From NCBI RefSeq assembly GCF_014648115.1, contig NZ_BMQM01000056.1:1-15352 (forward strand): a stretch of 15,352 nucleotides of DNA, in the 5' to 3' direction. A program made the translations under genes and the position numbers. Below the pieces are notes generated by a model. The model had not been told where the DNA came from. It ran no database searches and was given only the letters and a program-made list of their open reading frames with translations. This document shows positions 1 through 7,465 of the stretch, piece after piece (within the stretch, counting starts at the first letter, position 1; each line of letters starts with the position of its first letter). The stretch is from Deinococcus seoulensis. Its GTDB lineage: Bacteria; Deinococcota; Deinococci; Deinococcales; Deinococcaceae.

Positions 1-521
1 TCACTGTCCCCATGCTCGCCCAGCACGTACCCGTGAACGTGCGTGCCGTCCACCCCGGCGTGCTCGGCGATCAGGTGCCGGAACCGGGCGCTGTCCAGGA
101 CCGTGCCGGAGCCCATCACGGCGGCGCCCGGCGCGAGGCGCACGGTCAGGTCGGTCAGGACGTCCACCGGGTTCGTGGCGATCAGCAGCGTCGCGCCGGG
201 CGCGGCGGCCACCACCTGCGGGATCAGCTCGCGGAAGATGGCGGCGTTCTTCTGCAGCAGGTCCAGGCGGGACTCGCCGGGCTTCTGGTTCGCTCCGGCG
301 GCGACGATCACGACGGCGCTGCCGGCCAGGTCGGCCAGCGGGCCGCTGCTGACCCGCGCGCCGTGACTGACCGGCGCGGCGTGCGCGATGTCCTGCGCCT
401 CGGCCCGCGCCCGCGCGTCGTTCTGGTCCGTCAGGACGATCTCGCTGCACGAGCCGCGCAGCGTCAGGGCGTACGCGGCGGTCGCGCCGACCAGTCCTGC
501 CCCCACCACGCCGACCTTCAT
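1..521 (-). CDS. ldh: L-lactate dehydrogenase, C-terminal part cut off by the window edge
   Basis: Cytoplasmic NAD-dependent L-lactate dehydrogenase, interconverting pyruvate and L-lactate. About 173 residues are present; the rest lies left of base 1. The N-terminus has the Rossmann motif GAGLVG (residues 7-12), and the acidic residue ending strand 2 (TDQN, D32) fits NAD rather than NADP. The substrate-loop sequence ANQKPGESR has Gln (Q79) at the specificity position. Gln marks lactate dehydrogenase, whereas malate dehydrogenases carry Arg there. TNPVD and the catalytic-histidine motif GEHGDS are both seen, the latter at the very edge. The ATG at 521 overlaps the stop of the upstream universal stress protein gene as ATGA, so translation is probably coupled and the gene has no promoter of its own. 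Confidence 0.95.
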   Translation of the reverse strand, partial: MKVGVVGAGLVGATAAYALTLRGSCSEIVLTDQNDARARAEAQDIAHAAPVSHGARVSSGPLADLAGSAVVIVAAGANQKPGESRLDLLQKNAAIFRELIPQVVAAAPGATLLIATNPVDVLTDLTVRLAPGAAVMGSGTVLDSARFRHLIAEHAGVDGTHVHGYVLGEHGDS

Positions 522-1009
522 GCCGGGCGGTTCCCGCCGCGCACGGTCAGGACCGGGATGGGGCTGCGTGCCACGACCTTCTCGGCGGTGCTGCCCAGGA
601 AGAAATGTTCGATGGCGCCCCGCGCGTGCGTGCCGACCACGATCAGGTCCGCGCCCCAGCTGGCCGCCGCTTCCAGCAGGCCGGTCACGGGGTCACCGAC
701 CATCAGTTCGGTCTCCTCGCCCTCGCGGACCACGCCCTGCATGCGGGTCGCGTCGGCGTCCTCGAGGGTCTGCAGCAGGGTCGGGTCGGGCATGGCGGCG
801 CTCACGCCGCCCATCAGGTCGGGCGTGGCGGTCACACGGGCGTCGGTCACGTGCACCAGCCGCAGGGTCGCGCCGGGAAAGCGGGCGCGGGCAGTGTCGA
901 GCGCGTGACTGGCCGACTCGGAGAAATCGACGCCCACCACGACCCGCTGGAATCCGGCCGGTGCGGTGGTCGTGGCGGCGTTCAGGGCGGACTGGGTGGG
1001 GTCGGTCAT
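518..1009 (-). CDS. Universal stress protein (UspA family)
   Basis: Small cytoplasmic UspA-fold protein of 163 residues, one domain, the usual length. It begins with the family pattern [15 protein letters not shown]. Near the C-terminus it has the nucleotide-loop region [21 protein letters not shown], followed by SPIPVLTVR. The ATP-binding consensus is G-x2-G-x9-G-(S/T); here the second glycine is alanine (GTHA-x9-GS), so ATP binding is uncertain. The ATG at 1009 is preferred over an in-frame GTG at 1024, because a -10-like TACGGT lies 6 bases before the ATG and would transcribe a leaderless message. The gene ends in an ATGA overlap with lactate dehydrogenase, forming a two-gene operon that may link stress status with fermentative or redox metabolism (inference). 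Confidence 0.93.
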   Translation of the reverse strand: MTDPTQSALNAATTTAPAGFQRVVVGVDFSESASHALDTARARFPGATLRLVHVTDARVTATPDLMGGVSAAMPDPTLLQTLEDADATRMQGVVREGEETELMVGDPVTGLLEAAASWGADLIVVGTHARGAIEHFFLGSTAEKVVARSPIPVLTVRGGNRPA

Positions 1010-1015
1010 GCCCTG

Positions 1016-1021
1016 ACCGTA
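1016..1021 (-). promoter_or_regulatory. -10 box of the usp-ldh operon, leaderless type
   Basis: On the minus strand TACGGT lies 6 bases upstream of the ATG at 1009, matching the TANNNT-plus-short-gap arrangement used by leaderless genes in Deinococcus. No TTGACA-like -35 is visible at the usual distance; that place is occupied by the palindrome at 1036-1051. Confidence 0.5.
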
Positions 1022-1035
1022 CACCCGGCCCGTGA

Positions 1036-1051
1036 GGTTCGGGGCCGAACC
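1036..1051. promoter_or_regulatory. Perfect 16-bp palindrome upstream of usp; possible operator or terminator stem
   Basis: GGTTCGGGGCCGAACC has 7-bp arms around two central bases. It sits between the stop of the diguanylate cyclase gene (1062) and the usp -10 box, covering the usual -35 position. With no following T-run it is a poor intrinsic terminator, so an operator is at least as likely. Confidence 0.4.
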
Positions 1052-1061
1052 TGAAGGGCAA

Positions 1062-2120
1062 CTAAAGGACCTCGGCCGGGTCGCGGGGCACCGGGTCGTC
1101 CGTCACCCAGCGCACCTGCCGCCGCCCGGCGTTCTTGGCGGCGTGCAGGCGTTCATCCACCTGTTCCAGCAGGTCGTCCAGCGTGACGGCCTCGTGCGAC
1201 AGGGCCGCCCCGGCGCTGAACGTCACGCGCGGCAACCCGGCCTCCAGCGGCAGCGTGGCGCCCTGCAGGCGGTCCGTGACGGCGTACGCCTGCCGCGCCG
1301 TGACGCCCGGCAGCAGCAACATGAACTCCTCGCCGCCCCAGCGGGCCAGTTGCGTGCCGTCCGGGCGGTCCGGGCCGATCAGGGCCAGCAGGGCCGCGCC
1401 GGTCCCGGCCAGCACCTGATCCCCGGCCGTGTGCCCGAACCGGTCGTTCACGCCCTTGAAATGGTCGAGGTCCAGCATCAGCAACGCAAAATCCTGCCCG
1501 CCCCACAGGGTCCGCAGCCGGGTCAGCAGGGCGCGGCGGTTGGGCAGGCCGGTCAGCGGGTCCGTCAGGGCGTCCTGCTGGAAGGCGGCGGCCTCCTGCT
1601 GGTACGTGATCACCCGCTGCCCGAAACTGGCGACCATGCCCACCACCAGCGTCGTGCAGCCCAGGTACCACAGCAGGCTCAGGTCGTGCGTGGGGCGGGT
1701 CACGACCAGCGCCGCGAACCCCAGGTACGCAGCGGCGGTCAGCGGGGCCGCCACCCGCATGCGCAGCAGCCCGAACCACAGCGCCGTCTGGGCGATGAAC
1801 GTCAGGTGCGACTGCGCGCCCACCACGGGCGCCGACACCAGCGGCAGGAATTCCAGCAGGGTCGCGCAGGTGATCACCGTGGCGATGCCGGTGTTCAGCC
1901 GCGCGGTCGGCAGGCGCAGCCACGCGATCCCCACCACGATGCCCAGCGACACCAGCGTGCCCAGCGCGAACGACGGCACGTCCTGCCAGTGCCGGGTCTG
2001 CACCTTCACGACCAGGATGCTCAGTTGCGCGGCCGAGGCGACCAGGGCCGTCAGCAGGTACGCGCGGCGGCGTACCCGTTCCAGTTGCTGAAATGGCCCT
2101 CCCTGCTCCGTCACGTCCAC
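1062..2120 (-). CDS. Membrane-bound diguanylate cyclase (GGDEF domain)
   Basis: Protein of 352 residues that should make cyclic di-GMP from two GTP at the inner face of the membrane. Residues about 20-168 are hydrophobic with five or six predicted membrane spans (for example [17 protein letters not shown] and [17 protein letters not shown]). A short linker leads into the GGDEF domain: [10 protein letters not shown] at 187-196, metal-binding DLDHFK from 217, and GGEEF at 262-266, so the active site is intact. The usual inhibitory RxxD site should fall nine to six residues before GGEEF; that place reads PDGT, so product feedback at the I-site is probably absent. The GTG at 2120 is the longest plausible start, but neither a ribosome-binding site nor a clear promoter supports it. 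It is divergent from the beta-CASP gene and upstream of usp. Confidence 0.93.
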   Translation of the reverse strand: MDVTEQGGPFQQLERVRRRAYLLTALVASAAQLSILVVKVQTRHWQDVPSFALGTLVSLGIVVGIAWLRLPTARLNTGIATVITCATLLEFLPLVSAPVVGAQSHLTFIAQTALWFGLLRMRVAAPLTAAAYLGFAALVVTRPTHDLSLLWYLGCTTLVVGMVASFGQRVITYQQEAAAFQQDALTDPLTGLPNRRALLTRLRTLWGGQDFALLMLDLDHFKGVNDRFGHTAGDQVLAGTGAALLALIGPDRPDGTQLARWGGEEFMLLLPGVTARQAYAVTDRLQGATLPLEAGLPRVTFSAGAALSHEAVTLDDLLEQVDERLHAAKNAGRRQVRWVTDDPVPRDPAEVL

Positions 2121-2202
2121 ATGATCCGGTGCGGTCCGGCACAGAAAACTGTCTGGGCAGTTCCCGAAAGATCGCGCCTCACCACGGCGTTCAGCCGTTC
2201 AG

Positions 2203-2217
2203 GCCGTCTGGGACGGC
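2203..2217. repeat. Short hairpin in the divergent intergenic region
   Basis: GCCGTC-TGG-GACGGC is a perfect 6-bp inverted repeat in the 241-bp region between the divergent genes at 2120 and 2362. A second short hairpin, CCCCC-TGT-GGGGG, lies at 2247-2259. Neither has a T-run; operator or RNA-stem roles are both possible. Confidence 0.3.
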
Positions 2218-2290
2218 ATTGGTCAGTCCGCGCATCTCACGCTCTTCCCCCTGTGGGGGCACCCGCCGGTCAGCGCGGCCCGACTCCGGG

Positions 2291-2350
2291 CACCCCGGCC
2301 CTGTGCACCCCGGCTCTGTGCAGCCCGGCCCTGTGCAGCCCGGCTCTGGG
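2291..2350. repeat. Four 15-bp tandem repeats directly before the beta-CASP gene promoter
   Basis: Four back-to-back 15-mers run at 2291-2305, 2306-2320, 2321-2335 and 2336-2350, with consensus CA(C/G)CCCGGC(C/T)CTGTG. The array ends exactly where the -10 box TACACT (2351-2356) starts, so it replaces the -35 region. The copies differ at only one to three positions each. They do not belong to any recognised coding region, and there are no spacers, so this is not a CRISPR array. Confidence 0.8.
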
Positions 2351-2356
2351 TACACT
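2351..2356 (+). promoter_or_regulatory. -10 box of the beta-CASP gene, leaderless type
   Basis: TACACT is followed by five bases and the ATG at 2362. There is no Shine-Dalgarno sequence, so transcription probably begins at or next to the start codon. Confidence 0.55.
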
Positions 2357-2361
2357 GCTTC

Positions 2362-3822
<1,461 letters not shown>

Positions 3823-3872
3823 GCGCGGACGCGGGGGAGACATGCCCCTGGGCAGGGCAGGCGGACGCGCGC

Positions 3873-3878
3873 TACGCT
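3873..3878 (+). promoter_or_regulatory. -10 box of the DUF3105 lipoprotein gene
   Basis: TACGCT lies eight bases before the ATG at 3887. The gap GAAGGTCC contains a partial ribosome-binding sequence (GAAGG), so the message is either leaderless or has a leader of only a base or two. Confidence 0.45.
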
Positions 3879-3886
3879 GAAGGTCC

Positions 3887-4378
3887 ATGAAACGCGCCCT
3901 GCCCTTCCTGCTGCTCGCCCTGACCGCCTGCGGTTCCGGTGGCATCGACGGCCTCCAGACCTTCACGTACCCGGCCGGTGACCACCGCAGCGGCTCGCTG
4001 ATCTACGCCGAGAACCCCCCGGCAGGCGGGCCGCACAACGCGGTCTGGCAGAACTGCGGCGTGTACAGCAGCCCCCTGTACAACGAGTACGCCGTGCACA
4101 GCCTCGAACACGGCGCGGTGTGGGTCACCTACCGCCCGGACCTGGACGCCGCCGGAATCGACACCCTGAAGAAACTGGTGGACGGCCGCCCCTACACCCT
4201 GCTCAGCCCCTACGAGGGCCTGGACACGCCGGTCGCCATCAGCGCCTGGGGCGCGCAGCTGAAAGTCGACCAGCCCGACGACGCCCGCCTGAAATCCTTC
4301 CTGGACAAGTACGAGCAGGGCGCGACCGCCCCGGAACGCGGCGCGGCATGCAGCGGCGGGTACAGCGGCACCCGCTGA
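3887..4378 (+). CDS. DUF3105 family lipoprotein
   Basis: Secreted protein of 163 residues with a lipoprotein signal peptide: KR, a hydrophobic core (ALPFLLLAL), then the lipobox LTAC with the lipidated cysteine at residue 15. The mature part is a DUF3105 domain, recognised by the conserved stretch [20 protein letters not shown] and by [18 protein letters not shown]. Conserved His and Cys residues in these blocks could bind a metal, but the family has no proven function. It is probably anchored on the outer face of the cytoplasmic membrane. It lies 64 bases after the beta-CASP gene but has its own -10 box, and it converges on obgE. Confidence 0.9.
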   Translation: MKRALPFLLLALTACGSGGIDGLQTFTYPAGDHRSGSLIYAENPPAGGPHNAVWQNCGVYSSPLYNEYAVHSLEHGAVWVTYRPDLDAAGIDTLKKLVDGRPYTLLSPYEGLDTPVAISAWGAQLKVDQPDDARLKSFLDKYEQGATAPERGAACSGGYSGTR

Positions 4379-4403
4379 AACACGCCGCCAGCACACACAC
4401 AGA

Positions 4404-4435
4404 GGGCCGGAAGCAGAGCAGTCTGCCTCCGGCCC
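4404..4435. terminator. Hairpin between the convergent DUF3105 and obgE genes
   Basis: The stem pairs GGGCCGGA (4404-4411) with TCCGGCCC (4428-4435), then one A/C mismatch, then GCAGA with TCTGC around a GCAG loop. It lies between two convergent stops (4378 and 4451), suiting a bidirectional terminator. T-tracts are poor on both sides. Confidence 0.6.
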
Positions 4436-4450
4436 CCCTTCTGGTCAGGT

Positions 4451-5791
4451 TCAGCCCTTGTTCTCGTCCTCGTCGAAGTACTCGAAGCGGTGCGGCCCGA
4501 TCTCGACCGTGTCACCCTCGCGCGCCCCGGCACGTTTCAGGGCGTTGTACAGGCCCTGGCGTTTGAAGACGTTCCCCAGGTACTCCGAGGCTTCCTCCAG
4601 GTACCGCGAGAAGCGCACGATGCGTTCCTCGAAGCCCCCGCCGATGACCTTCCAGACCCGCTCGGGCTGCCCGTCGTTGATGATGCCCACGCCCTGCGCG
4701 GCCGGGTCGATGCGGAACTCGATGCGCAGCGGTTCCTCGCGCACCACGTCCGACTCGATGTCCAGCGCGTGCGTCTGCGCCCACAGTTCCCGGTCCGGCA
4801 GCAGCTGGAACAGCGACTCGCGCAGTTCCGGCAGGCCCTGACCTTCCTTGGCGCTCACGCGCAACACCGGCAGGCCCGACCCGATCAGTTCGTCCTCGAC
4901 CATCACGGCCAGGTCCTCGTCGACCAGTTCCACCTTGTTCAGCGCGATCAACGCCACCTGCTCCAGCAGCGTGGGATCGTAGGACCGCAACTCGGACTGC
5001 AATTGCGCCAGTTCGCCCACGGGGTCGCGGGTCACGTCCAGCACGTACACCAGCACGCGCGTGCGGCTGATGTGCCGCAGGAACTCCAGGCCCAGGCCCT
5101 TGCCCTCGCTGGCGCCCTCGATGATGCCCGGAATGTCCGCCAGCGTGAAGCGTTCATCGACCGGCGTGCCGTGCGCGTCCAGGCGGTCCACGACGCCCAG
5201 GATGGGCGACAGGGTCGTGAACGGGTAATCCGCGATGGCCGGATTGGCGCGCGACAGGGCCGCCAGCAGGCTGCTCTTCCCGGCGTTCGGGTAGCCGACC
5301 AGGCCCACGTCCGCGATCAGGCGCAGTTCCAGGCGCACTCGGCGCTTCTGGCCCGGCGTGCCCAGTTCCGCGAACCGCGGGGCCTGACGGGTGCTGCTGG
5401 TGAAGGTGCTGTTCCCACGCCCGCCCAGACCGCCGCGCGCGATGACCTTCTCCTGCCCGACCCGCACGAGGTCCGCGATGACCTTCCCGGTCTCCTCGTC
5501 GAAGGCGGTCGTGCCCACCGGCACGTCGATGTAGATGTCCTCGCCGTCGGACCCCTGGCGCAGACGACCCTCGCCGTACGCGCCGTTCGGGCCCTTGAAC
5601 TTACGGCGGCCCAGCAGACGCTCCAGCGACTCCACACCCTCGATGGCGCGCAGGATGATGCTGCCGCCCTTCCCGCCGTGCCCGCCGTCCGGGCCACCCT
5701 TCTCCATGTACTTCGCGCGGTGGAAGGACATGCTGCCGTCCCCGCCGTTCCCGGCGGCCACCTCGATATTCAGAACGTCACGAAACGCCAC
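4451..5791 (-). CDS. obgE: GTPase ObgE/CgtA
   Basis: Essential P-loop GTPase of 446 residues that works in late 50S ribosomal subunit assembly and stress signalling. The Obg fold is at the N-terminus with glycine-rich runs ([19 protein letters not shown]). The G domain has G1 GYPNAGKS at 166-173, G2 TTLSP, G3 DIPG at 219-222, G4 NKVE at 285-288 and G5 SAK at 313-315. A C-terminal Obg-specific domain and an acidic tail (FDEDENKG) follow. The GTG at 5791 (giving MAFRDVLN) fits family N-termini and has GAGGTG six bases upstream; a GTG at 5800 is the alternative. It follows rplU and rpmA in the common ribosomal order, but a strong terminator precedes it. Confidence 0.96.
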   Translation of the reverse strand: MAFRDVLNIEVAAGNGGDGSMSFHRAKYMEKGGPDGGHGGKGGSIILRAIEGVESLERLLGRRKFKGPNGAYGEGRLRQGSDGEDIYIDVPVGTTAFDEETGKVIADLVRVGQEKVIARGGLGGRGNSTFTSSTRQAPRFAELGTPGQKRRVRLELRLIADVGLVGYPNAGKSSLLAALSRANPAIADYPFTTLSPILGVVDRLDAHGTPVDERFTLADIPGIIEGASEGKGLGLEFLRHISRTRVLVYVLDVTRDPVGELAQLQSELRSYDPTLLEQVALIALNKVELVDEDLAVMVEDELIGSGLPVLRVSAKEGQGLPELRESLFQLLPDRELWAQTHALDIESDVVREEPLRIEFRIDPAAQGVGIINDGQPERVWKVIGGGFEERIVRFSRYLEEASEYLGNVFKRQGLYNALKRAGAREGDTVEIGPHRFEYFDEDENKG

Positions 5792-5908
5792 TGCACTCAC
5801 CTCTCCCTTCGGGGCAAGGTGCGTGCCGCGCGGCACCGTCCTCACCCTGCATGATTCGTTGCGGCCCTGCGGCCACGGCCCGCGCGGACCAGAGGCCCGG
5901 CAGACCGT

Positions 5909-5944
5909 AAAAAAAGCGCCCTGCCCTTCACCGGGGCAGGGCGC
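5909..5944 (-). terminator. Intrinsic terminator between rpmA and obgE
   Basis: On the minus strand an 11-bp perfect GC-rich stem (arms 5944-5934 and 5926-5916) with a 7-base loop is followed by seven Ts (5915-5909). It begins about 30 bases after the rpmA stop and about 120 bases before obgE, so it should limit read-through into obgE. Confidence 0.9.
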
Positions 5945-5973
5945 TGAACTGCCTGAAAACCCGAAACCGGGAC

Positions 5974-6249
5974 TCAGTCAGCAGCGAGTTCGGTCTGAGC
6001 GACTTCGATGCTGATGAAGCGGCCCTTCGCGCCACGGTTCGTGAACACGACCTTGCCGTGCTCCAGGGCGAACAGCGTGTGGTCGCGGCCCATGCCCACG
6101 TTCGGGCCGGCCTTGAACTTGGTGCCGCGCTGGCGGACCAGGATGTTCCCGGCCAGCACCTGCTCGCCGCCGAACTTCTTCACGCCCAGGTACTTGGGCT
6201 GGCTGTCACGTCCGTTCTTGGACGAACCTACGCCTTTCTTGTGTGCCAT
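5974..6249 (-). CDS. rpmA: 50S ribosomal protein L27
   Basis: L27 of 91 residues, a 50S component whose N-terminal tail reaches toward the peptidyl-transferase centre. It begins [20 protein letters not shown] and contains the family core [15 protein letters not shown] and [16 protein letters not shown]. The N-terminus starts directly with the AHKKG motif, so there is no cleavable extension as in Firmicutes. A clear ribosome-binding site GGGAGGA lies seven bases before the ATG at 6249. The gap to the rplU stop is only 14 bases, so the two are co-transcribed. An intrinsic terminator follows. Confidence 0.98.
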   Translation of the reverse strand: MAHKKGVGSSKNGRDSQPKYLGVKKFGGEQVLAGNILVRQRGTKFKAGPNVGMGRDHTLFALEHGKVVFTNRGAKGRFISIEVAQTELAAD

Positions 6250-6263
6250 GTCGGTGTCCTCCC

Positions 6264-6566
6264 TTAGCCCTTGATGCCCAGAATCTTGATGGCCGTGTAG
6301 TCCTGGCGGTGGCCAGTGCGGCGGCGGAACTGCACGCCGCTCTTGTACTTACGGATGTAGAGCTTCTCGCCGCGGCCGTGCTCGACCACTTCAGCGTTCA
6401 CGACGAACTTGCTGACGGCGTCGCCGAACAGGGCCTTGTCGCCGCCCACGAAGAGAGGGGCCAGGTCGAGCTTGTCGCCCGCTTCGCCTTTCAGGCTCTC
6501 GACGCGGATCACGTCGCCTTCCTGAACGCGGTACTGCTTCCCGCCGGTCTGAATGATTGCAAACAT
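6264..6566 (-). CDS. rplU: 50S ribosomal protein L21
   Basis: L21 of 100 residues, a 23S rRNA-binding protein of the 50S subunit. Typical start [18 protein letters not shown] and basic C-terminal block [19 protein letters not shown]. Length is normal. The ATG at 6566 has a perfect AGGAGG (6579-6574) seven bases upstream. It is the first gene of rplU-rpmA and, unlike most single genes here, has a real 5' leader of about 85 bases (see promoter and hairpin). Confidence 0.98.
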   Translation of the reverse strand: MFAIIQTGGKQYRVQEGDVIRVESLKGEAGDKLDLAPLFVGGDKALFGDAVSKFVVNAEVVEHGRGEKLYIRKYKSGVQFRRRTGHRQDYTAIKILGIKG

Positions 6567-6628
6567 TGTGATTCCTCCTGCCGCACGGCCGGGAATCGCT
6601 GCCCCGGACGGCTTGGACCTTGTCGCGC

Positions 6629-6648
6629 ACCCGCCACGGGGGGCGGGT
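6629..6648 (-). promoter_or_regulatory. Hairpin at the 5' end of the rplU leader
   Basis: On the minus strand ACCCGCC and GGCGGGT (7 bp, 6-base loop) form a stable stem starting a few bases after the predicted transcription start. It could stabilise the ribosomal-protein mRNA or serve in feedback control; it matches no named riboswitch that I recognise. Confidence 0.4.
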
Positions 6649-6660
6649 CACCAAGCAAGA

Positions 6661-6669
6661 ACTGTACCA
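6661..6669 (-). promoter_or_regulatory. Extended -10 promoter of rplU-rpmA
   Basis: Minus-strand TGG-TACAGT has the TGn extension of an extended -10 promoter and a good hexamer. No strong -35 is seen. Predicted start is near 6654, giving a leader of about 88 bases. Confidence 0.5.
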
Positions 6670-6957
6670 CAACCGGGCCGTCATCGGTATCACGAGAACA
6701 CACCCGGTGTCCGGAACTCAGGCACCGGACTCGGGTCATGGCAGGCAACACCGGCACCTGCGGCGCAGGAAGCCAGTCGTGTTCGTTGCGTGCGTGTTCC
6801 CGGTTCCAGTGACGTGTCCTCGCGGTACACGTGAACTCGCGCAGGCGCGAGTCGGTTGTTTCCTGACCTCCAGCGCTGACCTTCACCCCCAGAGCGGGCG
6901 CCGGCGCAGCGGACCCACCCAGCATACCACCCCGCCACACAGGCCGGTACGCACCGC
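6670..6957. other. Divergent intergenic region between rplU and the TPR operon, no gene seen
   Basis: No convincing coding frame, tRNA or known RNA was found in this stretch. It holds two palindromes: ACGTGT-N9-ACACGT (6812-6832) and ACTCGCGC-AG-GCGCGAGT (6835-6852). Base composition is a little less GC-rich than in the flanking genes. Confidence 0.5.
6835..6852. repeat. 18-bp near-perfect palindrome
   Basis: ACTCGCGC and GCGCGAGT form 8-bp arms around AG. It follows within three bases a second inverted repeat at 6812-6832. It could be an operator pair for the divergent promoters or a stem in a leader RNA. Confidence 0.45.
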
Positions 6958-6992
6958 CTGTCAGAAAGTTTTCAGAGGCCTGCTCCTACCCT
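6958..6992 (+). promoter_or_regulatory. Promoter of the TPR-HEAT-glycosyltransferase operon, with Pho-box-like element
   Basis: CTGTCAGAAAGTTTTCAG (6958-6975) agrees by eye with 13 of 18 positions of the E. coli Pho-box consensus, and its TCAGA half-sites repeat at an 11-bp period. It ends 11 bases before the -10 box TACCCT (6987-6992), the place a PhoB site takes instead of a -35. The -10 lies seven bases before the ATG at 7000, so the message is probably leaderless. Confidence 0.4.
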
Positions 6993-6999
6993 GAAGCCC

Positions 7000-7461
7000 A
7001 TGAAGGACCTGCGGCGCTGGAACAGCCTGATGGCCCTGATCGGCGTGCTGATCACCACCGGGCTCGGACTGGCCACGCAACCCCTGGCCGCGCAGACCAC
7101 CACGGCCGCCGTGCGCGCCTACCGCAGCGGCGACTTCCAGCAGGCCGCCGGCATCCTCGCGGGGATTCCCGACAAGGGCCTGCTGGTCGACGCGGACGCC
7201 CTGGTCGTACGCGGGTTCGCCCGCTACCAGACCGGCGCACTCCAGGACGCCGCGCGGGATTTCCGGCAGGTGCTGGACCGCAGCCCACGCTACGCGGACG
7301 CCTGGTACGGACTGGCCCTGATCGCCCGCGCGCAGGGCAACGCCGATCAGGCCCTGACCCTGGCGCGGCAGGCAGCGACCCTGGACCCGGCCCGCCCGGA
7401 CGTGCAGACCCTGCTGGCGGCGCTGGAGCCACAGTCGTTGCAGGCCAGCCGGGAGCACTGA
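7000..7461 (+). CDS. TPR-repeat protein with N-terminal membrane anchor or signal peptide
   Basis: Protein of 153 residues. A hydrophobic segment at about 9-29 (LMALIGVLITTGLGLATQPL) followed by AQ suggests a signal peptide or a single membrane anchor, so the rest lies outside the cytoplasm. About three tetratricopeptide repeats follow: AVRAYRSGDFQQAAGILAGI, then RGFARYQTGALQDAARDFRQ, then WYGLALIARAQGNADQALTL ending in DPARP. TPRs bind other proteins; in polysaccharide-export systems such small TPR proteins often act as scaffolds (inference). First gene of a tight operon: the next start lies four bases after this stop. ATG at 7000 is chosen for the -10 box seven bases upstream. Confidence 0.85.
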   Translation: MKDLRRWNSLMALIGVLITTGLGLATQPLAAQTTTAAVRAYRSGDFQQAAGILAGIPDKGLLVDADALVVRGFARYQTGALQDAARDFRQVLDRSPRYADAWYGLALIARAQGNADQALTLARQAATLDPARPDVQTLLAALEPQSLQASREH

Positions 7462-7465
7462 GCCC

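Noticed and set aside
1..521. Malate dehydrogenase instead of lactate dehydrogenase
   Set aside because: The substrate-loop residue is Gln (ANQKPGESR), not the Arg found in malate dehydrogenases.
2147..2165. Small inverted repeat ACAG-AAAA-CTGT before the diguanylate cyclase as an operator
   Set aside because: The arms are only four bases and it is not placed relative to any recognisable promoter.
2291..2350. CRISPR-like array
   Set aside because: The four 15-mers are contiguous, with no spacers and units too short.
4490..5854. Long open frames opposite or out of frame with known genes (for example plus strand over obgE, 12-908 over ldh-usp, minus strand over the kinase at 11230-12468)
   Set aside because: They are low-complexity Arg/Pro/Ala/Gly- or Gln/His/Val-rich translations, expected by chance in very GC-rich DNA, and each lies over a gene with clear conserved motifs in another frame.
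6670..6957. tRNA or other structural RNA in the large intergenic region (a GGTTCCA stretch near 6801-6807 resembles a T-loop)
   Set aside because: No acceptor, anticodon or D-arm pairing could be built around it on either strand.
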